Source: Flavobacteriaceae bacterium PS02336 (GTDB lineage Bacteria > Bacteroidota > Bacteroidia > Flavobacteriales > Flavobacteriaceae). Taken from it: DNA of 64,000 nucleotides. Under the pieces are notes generated by a model. It saw only the letters and a list, made by a program, of their open reading frames with translations, had not been told where the DNA came from and made no database searches. Positions 57,033 to 64,000 of this stretch are shown here, in pieces (position 1 is the first letter of the stretch; every line of letters starts with the position of its first letter). The stretch is taken from the NCBI GenBank assembly GCA_029960065.1, contig JASCOF010000002.1:620001-684000 (forward strand), read 5' to 3'. The position numbers and the translations under genes are program-made.

Positions 57033-57518
57033 TTAATTAAGGATTCTATTGACCTGTTCAAAAGAGTTCTTATAGTATGCTTCTTTTGTAGATGAAATAA
57101 TTACGCCTTTTGACGTAGAAGAGTGTACAAATTTTATTTCGTCAGAATTGACTTCTGTAATTAGTCCAACGTGATTGATCTGTCTGCTTTTGTTGGTTTT
57201 AAAGAAAATTAAATCCCCTTTTTTTGCATCATTTAACGGAATTACTTTTCCAATTTTTGCTTGCTCATAAGAACTTCTTGGAAGAGGAATACTTTCGCTT
57301 TGAAAAGTAGTATATACTAAACCAGAGCAGTCAAAACCGCCTTTTGTGGTTCCGCCGGCTTTATAACGAACGCCAATATTGTCGGTTGCTTTTTCGATTA
57401 AATTGTTAACCAGATTTCTATTTTCTTTTTTAGATTCGCTTTTGTTCGCAACTGTAGAAGTCGATTTACAAGAAGTAAAAGCAACGGCTAAAAGCAGAAA
57501 AATTAATATTCTTTTCAA
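57033..57518 (-). CDS. NlpC/P60 (C40) peptidoglycan hydrolase lipoprotein
   Basis: A 161-residue lipoprotein. Signal peptide ends LLLAVAFTSC (Cys17). The C40 domain occupies about 45-158: GGTTKGGFDCSGLVYTTFQS holds the catalytic Cys, RQINHVGLITEV the His, and KFVHSSTSKGVIIS the third polar residue. It cleaves stem peptides or D-gamma-Glu-Dap links in peptidoglycan. Ten bases separate it from lpxB, and it precedes comEC. Confidence 0.9.
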   Translation of the reverse strand: MKRILIFLLLAVAFTSCKSTSTVANKSESKKENRNLVNNLIEKATDNIGVRYKAGGTTKGGFDCSGLVYTTFQSESIPLPRSSYEQAKIGKVIPLNDAKKGDLIFFKTNKSRQINHVGLITEVNSDEIKFVHSSTSKGVIISSTKEAYYKNSFEQVNRILN

Positions 57519-57528
57519 AATAAATTAT

Positions 57529-58647
57529 TTAAGCGTTTTTTAAATCAGCAACAATTAGTTTAGCGGTGTTTTTACTTGCTCCAACTCCGCCAAGTTTTTG
57601 TTCTAAAATGTCGTAATTATGAAGCAGTTTAGCGCGGTATTCGGGTTCCAATAGCTTTTGTAATTCTTCTTTAATTCGCTTTTTATTGCATTCACCCTGA
57701 ATCAACTCAGTTACCACTTCCTGATCCATAATTAAATTTACCAATGAAATGTATTTTAAAGTAATTATGCGTTTCGCAATTTGGTAAGAAACTTCACTTC
57801 CTTTATAGCAAACTACTTCAGGAACTTTAAAAAGTGCGGTTTCGAGAGTGGCAGTTCCAGAAGTTACCAAAGCGGCTGTTGAAGAACGCAATAAATCGTA
57901 AGTTTTATTAGAAACAAATGCTATGTTCTTGTTTTTTAAGAATTGATGATAAAACTCGTATTCCTGACTTGGAGCGCCGGCAATTACAAATTCATACTCC
58001 TGAAAATCATCCACAACACTCAACATTACGCTCAGCATTTTAGTGATTTCCTGTTTACGGCTTCCTGGTAAAACGGCGATAATTGGTTTTTCGCCTAAAT
58101 TATTTTCTTTTCTAAATGATGTTTCATCAAAAGCAGACTGATTCTGAATAGCATCAATTAATGGATGTCCCACAAAATCTACTGGATAATGATGTTTATC
58201 CTCATAAAAACTTTTCTCAAAAGGAAGAATCACATACATTTTATCGACATCTTGTTTGATGGCTTTAATACGGTTTTCTTTCCACGCCCAGATTTGCGGA
58301 GAAATATAATAATGTGTTTTATAGCCCAATTCTTTAGCCCATTTTGCAATACGCATATTAAAACCAGGATAATCAATAAAAATAATAACATCTGGTTGGA
58401 ATTCCAAAATGTCTTTTTTACAGATTTTAATATTGTTTAAGATGGTTTTTAAGTTAAAAACCACTTCAATAAATCCCATAAAAGCCAGTTCTCGGTAATG
58501 TTTTACGAGAGTTCCGCCAGCTTTTTGCATTAAATCGCCTCCCCAAAATCGAATTTCGGCCTGCGGATCTTCGACATATAATGCTTTCATTAAGTTGGAA
58601 CCGTGTAAATCTCCAGAGGCTTCACCTGCAATTATGTAATACTTCAT
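57529..58647 (-). CDS. lpxB: lipid-A-disaccharide synthase
   Basis: A 372-residue GT-B fold glycosyltransferase of family GT19. It joins UDP-2,3-diacylglucosamine and lipid X to lipid A disaccharide 1-phosphate. Motifs: IIAGEASGDLHGSNLMKAL at the N-terminus, FIDYPGFNMRIAKWAKE, YYISPQIWAWKENR, FVGHPLID, VLPGSRKQEI and TSGTATLETALF. All conserved blocks are complete. An exact TATCTTTG box lies about 40 bases before the ATG, so it may be transcribed independently of surE. Confidence 0.95.
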   Translation of the reverse strand: MKYYIIAGEASGDLHGSNLMKALYVEDPQAEIRFWGGDLMQKAGGTLVKHYRELAFMGFIEVVFNLKTILNNIKICKKDILEFQPDVIIFIDYPGFNMRIAKWAKELGYKTHYYISPQIWAWKENRIKAIKQDVDKMYVILPFEKSFYEDKHHYPVDFVGHPLIDAIQNQSAFDETSFRKENNLGEKPIIAVLPGSRKQEITKMLSVMLSVVDDFQEYEFVIAGAPSQEYEFYHQFLKNKNIAFVSNKTYDLLRSSTAALVTSGTATLETALFKVPEVVCYKGSEVSYQIAKRIITLKYISLVNLIMDQEVVTELIQGECNKKRIKEELQKLLEPEYRAKLLHNYDILEQKLGGVGASKNTAKLIVADLKNA

Positions 58648-58686
58648 GTTGGTTTTTTTGAAAATAGTGCTAAAGTTTTAACAAAG

Positions 58687-58694
58687 CAAAGATA
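58687..58694 (-). promoter_or_regulatory. -7 promoter box of lpxB
   Basis: Minus strand TATCTTTG followed by C, exact TAnnTTTG, in the 51-base spacer before lpxB. Confidence 0.4.
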
Positions 58695-58698
58695 AGGT

Positions 58699-58968
58699 TT
58701 ATAAAACTAATGTAGAAATGGCCAGAATTATCACCGCTAAAATTACGCCTCGAGCCATGAATTCTTTATTTTTCTTTAGAAGAATTGCAAAAACGGCAAG
58801 ATCTAAAAGTGTTCCTAAAGTGATAATTTTTCCAAGATATCCATTTTGTTTGATGATTGCGAGACCTGACGAAATATCAAAGGTTGTGAAAAAAGTGATA
58901 AACAGATAACTGCCTAAAAGTGCCGTAAAAATTCCGATTAAAAATCCAATAAGTATTTCTTTAGTCAT
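58699..58968 (-). CDS. small membrane protein, coupled to surE
   Basis: An 89-residue protein with three membrane segments (about 5-27, 49-63, 70-88). Polar bits are few, and KKNKEFMARG is the main cytoplasmic loop. The start overlaps the surE stop region by 8 bases, so translation is coupled. Family not recognised; it follows surE in many Flavobacteriia as an uncharacterised membrane protein, by my recollection of such arrangements. No function can be proposed. Confidence 0.7.
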   Translation of the reverse strand: MTKEILIGFLIGIFTALLGSYLFITFFTTFDISSGLAIIKQNGYLGKIITLGTLLDLAVFAILLKKNKEFMARGVILAVIILAISTLVL

Positions 58969-59740
58969 TTAATTTCCAAGTATTAAGTTGTTGAATTGTA
59001 TGATGTGCCGTAAGATCGAATTGTACAGGAACTACAGAAACATAACCATTTTCTAGAGCCCATTCGTCGGTGTCTTCGCCTTTGTCCTCGTTAACAAATT
59101 TTCCTGCAAGCCAGTAATAATCTTTTCCAAATGGGGTTTGTCTTTTATCAAATTTTTGTGCGTAATAAGCTTTCGCTTGACGGCAAACCTTTATTCCTTT
59201 GATTTCAGATTCTTTCAGTTTTGGAAAATTAACATTTAAAACAACTCCCGGAGGTAATTTATTTTCCAGAGTTTCTAAAGCTATTCTTTTGACAAATGAT
59301 TTTATAGGTTCAAAATCAGCATTCCAGTCAAAGTCTAAAAGCGAAAATCCTATAGATTGGATTCCTTCAATTCCTGCTTCAACTGCTGCACTCATTGTTC
59401 CAGAATAAATAACATTGATTGATGAATTGGATCCGTGATTAATACCCGAAACACACAAATCTGGTTTGCGTTTTAAGATCTCGTTTACTGCCAGTTTTAC
59501 ACAATCTACGGGAGTGCCAGAACAGCTGTATTCGGCTATAGCGTCACCTTCCTTAGAGATTTTATCTAGAAATAAAGTGTTGTTAATCGTTATGGCATGT
59601 CCCATTGCACTTTGAGGTTTATCAGGCGCAACAACTATAACATCGCCGATTGTTTCCATGACGCTGATAAGCGCACGTATTCCAGGAGCCAAAATCCCAT
59701 CATCGTTTGTTACCAATATTAAAGGTCTTTGGGTTTTCAT
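58961..59740 (-). CDS. surE: 5'/3'-nucleotidase SurE
   Basis: A 259-residue metal-dependent phosphatase on nucleoside monophosphates (also polyphosphate). The metal site LVTNDDGILAPGIRAL, VVAPDKPQSAMGHAIT, YSCSGTPVDCVKLAVN and VSGINHGSNSSINVIYSGTMSAAVEAG all match the family. It is the first gene of the minus-strand series surE, membrane protein, lpxB, NlpC/P60, comEC, and is divergent from the C-terminal processing protease gene. Confidence 0.95.
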   Translation of the reverse strand: MKTQRPLILVTNDDGILAPGIRALISVMETIGDVIVVAPDKPQSAMGHAITINNTLFLDKISKEGDAIAEYSCSGTPVDCVKLAVNEILKRKPDLCVSGINHGSNSSINVIYSGTMSAAVEAGIEGIQSIGFSLLDFDWNADFEPIKSFVKRIALETLENKLPPGVVLNVNFPKLKESEIKGIKVCRQAKAYYAQKFDKRQTPFGKDYYWLAGKFVNEDKGEDTDEWALENGYVSVVPVQFDLTAHHTIQQLNTWKLND

Positions 59741-59953
59741 TTTATGAATTTTATGTGTAATTTTAACAATTGTAAGATTTTAAAAACAAATTTAGTGGCG
59801 CTGTCATTGAGATAAGTCACAAATATTGTAAAATTTGTCAACTAAGGTAAAGAACTTTTTTGCGAATTAAACATTTTTATATCTTTAACAAAAAATTATC
59901 GTGACGTTAGCTCTCGTGGCATAGTTTTTAACGTAACTTAGATAAAAAAATTG

Positions 59954-62140
59954 ATGAATGCTATTATAAAGTTTATGAAAAGAAATTATAAGATACTCAT
60001 AGCCGTATTGTGCTTATCGCTTACCTTGTTTGCATTTAAGATGAATGCCGATAAGACAATCGACCCTGATCCGAACAGAGATAAAACACTTTTAGAATTA
60101 TTAGCATTTGTTATTGAAAAAGGACATTACAGCCCGGCAGAAATAAATGACGAATTCTCAAAAGGTATTTTTAAAGATTATATTGATGCATTAGATCCTT
60201 CAAAAAGATTTTTCCTGCAGTCAGATATCGATGAATTTAAGCAGTATGAATTAATGCTTGATGATCAGTTTTTAAATAAGGATATTACTTTTTTCAATCT
60301 TACTTATGCAAGATTGATGAAGCGTATGGAAGAAAGTAAAAAACGTTATAAAACAATATTGGCACAGCCTTTTAATTATAATGTTGATGAAACTTTTAAT
60401 GCAGATTATGAGACGCTTCCTTATGCAAAAAATCTAACGGAGCTTAACGAAAGATGGAGAAAACAAATTAAATTATCTACACTTTCGTCTTTGGTAACGA
60501 AACAAAAAATTGAAGAGGAAAAGAAGAAAAAAGATGCAGCTTACAAAGAGAAAACTTTTGATGCTTTAGAAAAAGAAACACGTGAAAGCTCTTTAAAATC
60601 TTTAGATGATAATTTTAGTGTTATTAAAGATTTGAACAGAGAATACTGGTTCTCGGTTTACTTGAACTCTATCATGGCACGTTTTGATCCGCATACAAGT
60701 TATTTTGCGCCTGAAGAAAAAGATCGTTTTGATGTAAATATCAGCGGTAAATTGGAAGGTATTGGAGCGCGTTTGACTAAGAAAAATGACTTTACTCAAA
60801 TTGACGAATTGATTTCTGGAGGTCCTGCCTGGAAAGGAAAACAATTAGAAGCTGGTGATTTAATTTTGAAAGTTGCTCAAGGAAATGAGGAGCCTGTAGA
60901 TGTTGTTGGAATGCGTTTGGACGACGTTGTAAAGAAAATTAAAGGTCACAAAGGAACCGAGGTTAAACTTACAGTTAAAAAAGTGGACGGTTCTATCAAA
61001 GTAATTTCAATTATTCGTGATGTTGTTGAGATTGAAGAAACCTATGCAAAATCGAGTATTGTTGAGAAAAATGGTTTAAAATATGGAGTAATTTATCTTC
61101 CTAAGTTTTATATCGATTTTGAAAATAAAGATGGACGAGATGCAGGTAAAGATATCGCTCTTGAGGTAGAAAGATTGAAAAAAGAAAACATCAACGGAAT
61201 TGTTTTAGATGTTCGTGATGATGGCGGAGGATCTCTTTCTACAGTAGTTGATATTGCTGGTTTGTTTATTGAAGAAGGACCGATTGTTCAAGTTAAATCT
61301 GCTGGTAAAAAGAAAGAAGTTTTATACGATAAAGATAAAAAAATCGAGTGGGATGGTCCGTTAGTGATCATGGTAAACAGTTTTTCTGCTTCGGCATCTG
61401 AGATTTTAGCTGCTGCAATTCAGGATTACAAACGTGGCGTAATTATCGGAAGTAAACAAACTTACGGTAAAGGAACTGTACAGAACGTTTTAGATTTAAA
61501 TCAATTTGTTCGTAATGCAAATTATGGAGATCTTGGAGCTCTGAAAATTACTGGACAAAAATTCTACAGAATCAATGGAGGTTCAACGCAGTTAGAAGGT
61601 GTTCATAGTGATGTTGTGATGCCGGATCGTTACGCGTACTTAAAAATGGGTGAAAGAGATATTGATAATGCAATGCCTTGGGACAAAATCGATCCAGCGG
61701 ATTACAGTACTTGGACTTCTAATGAAAATTTTACTAGAGCAATTAATAATAGTAAAAACAGAATTGCTCAAAATGCTCAATTCAAATTAATTGATGACAA
61801 TGCAAAATGGATTGATGTTAAGAATAAAGAGAATACCTATAGCTTAAATATAAATAGTTTCAAAGCAACTCAGGAACAAGTTGAAAGTGAGGGAAAAAAA
61901 TATAAACCAATTTTGGATTATAAAAACAATCTGCTTTTTAAATCACTTCCGTATGAGGAGGCTGAAATGAATGCTGATGCATCTTTAAAAGAGAAAAGAG
62001 AGGCTTGGCACCAAGCTTTGTCTAAAGATGTTTATGTAGAAGAAGCTTTAAATGTTTTAGATGATTTACAGCCAAAAGGATTGGTTAAAAATAATAACGT
62101 TTCTCCTAAAATGAAAAAGGATAAATTAGTGAAGTCTTAA
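59954..62140 (+). CDS. C-terminal processing (tail-specific) protease, Prc/Tsp-like
   Basis: A 728-residue S41 peptidase. An N-terminal membrane/signal segment (about 10-30), an N-terminal helical region to about 240, a PDZ domain (about 245-340: LEGIGARLTKKNDFTQIDELISGGPAWKG), and the protease domain with Ser480 (SFSASASEILAAAI) and Lys506 (TYGKGTVQNV), the Ser/Lys dyad of Prc. A C-terminal DUF3340-like part follows (NADYGDLGALKITGQKFYRINGGSTQ and on). It degrades C-terminally marked periplasmic proteins. The ATG is preferred over a TTG one codon before. Confidence 0.92.
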   Translation: MNAIIKFMKRNYKILIAVLCLSLTLFAFKMNADKTIDPDPNRDKTLLELLAFVIEKGHYSPAEINDEFSKGIFKDYIDALDPSKRFFLQSDIDEFKQYELMLDDQFLNKDITFFNLTYARLMKRMEESKKRYKTILAQPFNYNVDETFNADYETLPYAKNLTELNERWRKQIKLSTLSSLVTKQKIEEEKKKKDAAYKEKTFDALEKETRESSLKSLDDNFSVIKDLNREYWFSVYLNSIMARFDPHTSYFAPEEKDRFDVNISGKLEGIGARLTKKNDFTQIDELISGGPAWKGKQLEAGDLILKVAQGNEEPVDVVGMRLDDVVKKIKGHKGTEVKLTVKKVDGSIKVISIIRDVVEIEETYAKSSIVEKNGLKYGVIYLPKFYIDFENKDGRDAGKDIALEVERLKKENINGIVLDVRDDGGGSLSTVVDIAGLFIEEGPIVQVKSAGKKKEVLYDKDKKIEWDGPLVIMVNSFSASASEILAAAIQDYKRGVIIGSKQTYGKGTVQNVLDLNQFVRNANYGDLGALKITGQKFYRINGGSTQLEGVHSDVVMPDRYAYLKMGERDIDNAMPWDKIDPADYSTWTSNENFTRAINNSKNRIAQNAQFKLIDDNAKWIDVKNKENTYSLNINSFKATQEQVESEGKKYKPILDYKNNLLFKSLPYEEAEMNADASLKEKREAWHQALSKDVYVEEALNVLDDLQPKGLVKNNNVSPKMKKDKLVKS

Positions 62141-62164
62141 GTTCTATAAAGAATTTAATTTGTT

Positions 62165-62205
62165 AAAAACGCTCTATAAATTTTGAATTTATGGAGCGTT
62201 TTTTT
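62165..62205 (+). terminator. terminator after the processing protease
   Basis: Stem aaaaacgctc-ataaatt / aatttat-gagcgttttt with one mismatch and loop ttg, followed by TTTTTTT. It covers the upstream part of the long endonuclease frame, supporting the internal Met as that gene's start. Confidence 0.85.
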
Positions 62206-62232
62206 GTAAGTTTAACTCTTAAAATTATAATT

Positions 62233-63018
62233 ATGAAAGGTTGTCTAAGTTTGATTTTAATGTGTTTTGTTTTACTTTCTTGTAAAAAAGAAAATGTACT
62301 AAAGAACGAATCAATAAATAATGAGGAAGTGGTTTCTTTTAAAGGGAATTCAACTGCTGGAGATTCATTATACACATTTTCTTATCTGCCAACTTCGACA
62401 ACAAAGCAGATTGTAAGACATCAATATTATACACTTTCTTATAATGAAAAATTTGAACAGGCAGAATGGGTTGCTTATGAATTGAAAAAAGAGTATTTGA
62501 AAAACAACGATTATAAAAGGCCTTATTTTATAGAAGATCCAAAAGTAACAACAGGTTCTGCTGACTGGAGAAATTATAAAAAATCAGGGTATGATAAAGG
62601 GCATCTTTGTCCGGCTGGAGATATGGAGTTTAGTAAAGAAGCATATAATGATACTTTTTATACTTCGAATATTTCTCCACAGAATAAAGAATTTAATGCT
62701 GGAATTTGGAACAGATTAGAGCAGAAAACGCGTTATTGGGCAGAGAAATACAATGATATTTATGTTGTTACAGGAGGGATTTTGAAAGATTCAGATAAAA
62801 AAATAGGAACAGAAAAAGTTGCTGTTCCTAAATATTTTTATAAAATTATTTTGGCTAAATCGGGAAAAGAGCACAAAGCGATTGCATTTTTAGTTCCAAA
62901 TGAAAAAAGTGACAAATCAATTTATGATTTTGTGGTTCCGATTGAGACTTTGGAAAAAATGACTGGAATTGATTTTTTCCCAAATTTGAAAAACTTAAAA
63001 AGTACTAAGAGTTTTTAG
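62233..63018 (+). CDS. DNA/RNA non-specific endonuclease, lipoprotein
   Basis: A 261-residue His-Me finger nuclease of the Serratia NucA/EndoG type. Signal peptide ends CFVLLSC (Cys about 18), so it is anchored outside the inner membrane. The active site is GYDKGHLCPAGDME, with the His of the DRGH motif variant DKGH, and NISPQNKEFNAGIWNRLE holds the metal-binding Asn. VVTGGILKDSDKKIG follows. The frame is open further upstream into the terminator; MKGCLSL is the right start. The 3' end overlaps the convergent rpe gene by 24 bases. Confidence 0.9.
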   Translation: MKGCLSLILMCFVLLSCKKENVLKNESINNEEVVSFKGNSTAGDSLYTFSYLPTSTTKQIVRHQYYTLSYNEKFEQAEWVAYELKKEYLKNNDYKRPYFIEDPKVTTGSADWRNYKKSGYDKGHLCPAGDMEFSKEAYNDTFYTSNISPQNKEFNAGIWNRLEQKTRYWAEKYNDIYVVTGGILKDSDKKIGTEKVAVPKYFYKIILAKSGKEHKAIAFLVPNEKSDKSIYDFVVPIETLEKMTGIDFFPNLKNLKSTKSF

Positions 63019-63657
63019 TTCCGCAATAGTTTCGATTTGATTTTCAGCTTTAAAAACAAAACTTCCTGCAACCAAAATATCTGCGCCAGCTTCTACTAAT
63101 TGTTTGGCATTTTTACTGGTAACACCGCCATCAATTTCAATTAATGTTGAAGCATTTTTGCTTGTAATCAAAGCTTTAAGTTTTTTGACTTTATCGTAAG
63201 TGTTCTCGATGAATGATTGTCCTCCAAATCCAGGGTTTACACTCATAATACAAACAACGTCAATATCGTTTATAACGTCTTCTAAGAGATCAATATTAGT
63301 ATGAGGATTCATTGCTACTCCAGCTTTCATTCCTTCGGCTTTAATAGCCTGAAGCGTTCTGTGTAAATGTGTGCAGGCTTCGTAATGAACTGTTAGTCCG
63401 TTTGCTCCTAAATCGGCAAAAGTTTTGATGTAACGATCAGGATCAATAATCATTAAATGAACGTCAATATATTTTTTAGCATGTTTTGAAATGGCTTCTA
63501 AAACCGGCATTCCAAAAGAGATGTTAGGAACAAAAACGCCATCCATAATATCAATATGAAACCAATCAGCTTGACTGTTGTTAATCATTTCGATATCTCG
63601 CTGTAAATTAGCAAAATCGGCTGCAAGAACTGAAGGAGCGATAAGTGTATTTTTCAT
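62995..63657 (-). CDS. rpe: ribulose-phosphate 3-epimerase
   Basis: A 220-residue TIM barrel that interconverts ribulose-5-phosphate and xylulose-5-phosphate. Conserved: SVLAADFANLQRDIEMI, DWFHIDIMDGVFVPNISFG (catalytic Asp), DVHLMIIDPDRYI, CIMSVNPGFGGQSFIENT, and EIDGGVTSKNAKQLVEAGADILVAGSFVF (second catalytic Asp). Complete and standard. It belongs to the pentose phosphate pathway. An exact -7 box lies upstream. The gene tail overlaps the endonuclease gene. Confidence 0.95.
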   Translation of the reverse strand: MKNTLIAPSVLAADFANLQRDIEMINNSQADWFHIDIMDGVFVPNISFGMPVLEAISKHAKKYIDVHLMIIDPDRYIKTFADLGANGLTVHYEACTHLHRTLQAIKAEGMKAGVAMNPHTNIDLLEDVINDIDVVCIMSVNPGFGGQSFIENTYDKVKKLKALITSKNASTLIEIDGGVTSKNAKQLVEAGADILVAGSFVFKAENQIETIAELKTLSTF

Positions 63658-63680
63658 TATGTAGTTATGTGTTGTTTTTG

Positions 63681-63688
63681 CAAAGATA
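63681..63688 (-). promoter_or_regulatory. -7 promoter box of rpe
   Basis: Minus strand TATCTTTG followed by C, exact TAnnTTTG, 24 bases before the ATG. Confidence 0.4.
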
Positions 63689-63713
63689 ATTTTTTTATGC
63701 TGTGTGCAGAAAT

Positions 63714-63878
63714 TAAACGCAAAGTAGCGCTAAGATTTTACGCAAATTTCGCTAAGTTTTTGTTTGAAATTAATTAAGAAAATGAAGTTCTCAAAGCTTT
63801 GTGTTCTCTGTATCTTTTTAAAATTAATAACAAAAACTTAGCGAACTTTGCGTAGTCCTTTGTGTTCTTTGCGTTTAA
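63714..63878. repeat. tooth-like palindromic repeat (CTTTGCG words), large copy
   Basis: Outer arms ttaaacgcaaag and ctttgcgtttaa enclose a second tier, acgcaaatttcgctaagttttt, whose partner is aaaaacttagcgaactttgcgt, with an AT-rich centre of about 70 bases. It shares words with 37877-37969. It occupies most of the 343-base gap at the right end. The rest of that gap holds the terminator below and 50 bases without a clear feature. Confidence 0.7.
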
Positions 63879-63921
63879 AAAATTATGCGCTATATATATT
63901 AAAAAACTTTTTGGCTAAAAA

Positions 63922-63950
63922 TAAAAAACTCCGGTAATCAGCCGGAGTTT
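63922..63950 (-). terminator. terminator for a minus-strand gene beyond the right edge
   Basis: Stem aactccgg/ccggagtt, loop taatcag; on the minus strand a TTTTTTATTTTTAG run follows. The gene it serves starts beyond base 64000. Confidence 0.75.
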
Positions 63951-64000
63951 CAATCATCAATCAAAAAACGAACAGTCAATCAAACTGTTGTTTGCGGTAA

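Noticed and set aside
63951..64000. Possible end of a minus-strand coding gene at the right edge
   Set aside because: A short open stretch can be read, but the sequence is too short to separate coding from 3' untranslated DNA.

Overview
The window is chromosomal DNA of a Bacteroidota member of the class Flavobacteriia, most likely a Flavobacterium close to F. johnsoniae. The grounds are the low GC content, promoters with the Bacteroidota -7 box TAnnTTTG, a complete SusC/SusD/SusE starch-uptake set, an amylase with a type IX secretion (T9SS) C-terminal tail, mevalonate-pathway isoprenoid genes, and several LPS-related genes (lpxB, lptC). I see no phage, insertion sequence, CRISPR array or defence island. 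The species assignment is inference.

Layout. 1-3.1 kb: a partial lipoprotein, a DUF456 membrane protein, a DUF937-like protein and a pseudouridine synthase. 3.1-7.3 kb (minus): mevalonate diphosphate decarboxylase, mevalonate kinase-like GHMP kinase, DUF502 protein and a UbiA prenyltransferase, interrupted by a small S23-type four-helix-bundle gene enclosed by a perfect 19-bp inverted repeat. 7.3-10.1 kb: tspO and three tandem paralogues with a carboxypeptidase-regulatory-like domain. 10.1-14.2 kb (minus): metallo-beta-lactamase fold hydrolase, Crp/Fnr regulator, HAD phosphatase, BaiN-type flavoprotein and glycerophosphodiesterase.

14.4-35.9 kb is the centrepiece, a maltose/starch utilisation locus. 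On the minus strand, LacI regulator, MFS (SLC45-like) sugar transporter, beta-phosphoglucomutase, GH65 maltose phosphorylase, GH97 alpha-glucosidase, an esterase and two GH13 amylases; on the plus strand, divergently, susC, susD, susE and a 957-residue T9SS-exported GH13 amylase. Together they predict extracellular starch cleavage, TonB-dependent oligosaccharide uptake, periplasmic trimming, inner-membrane uptake of maltose and phosphorolysis to glucose and glucose-6-phosphate.

36-45 kb: an MHS-type MFS transporter with a small membrane partner, tRNA-Phe, coaX, an outer-membrane protein, lptC, a CBS/CorC protein and a PpiD-like prolyl isomerase. 45-47.5 kb: a second isoprenoid block (GYDIA-type GHMP kinase and HMG-CoA reductase). 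47.7-55 kb: dipeptidyl peptidase IV-like S9 peptidase, two POT peptide transporters and three thioredoxin-fold proteins, two of which have lost CxxC. 55-59.7 kb (minus): surE, small membrane protein, lpxB, NlpC/P60 peptidase, comEC. 60-63.7 kb: C-terminal processing protease, DNA/RNA endonuclease, rpe.

The most unusual non-coding content is a set of large imperfect palindromes: three successive ~145-bp copies in the spacers between the GH13, GDPD and flavoprotein genes, and related tooth-like palindromes near 3.0, 37.9 and 63.8 kb. No strong evidence for a wholly new multi-gene system was found; the best candidates for novelty are the four-helix-bundle cassette, the triplicated variable-centre proteins and the CxxC-less thioredoxins.
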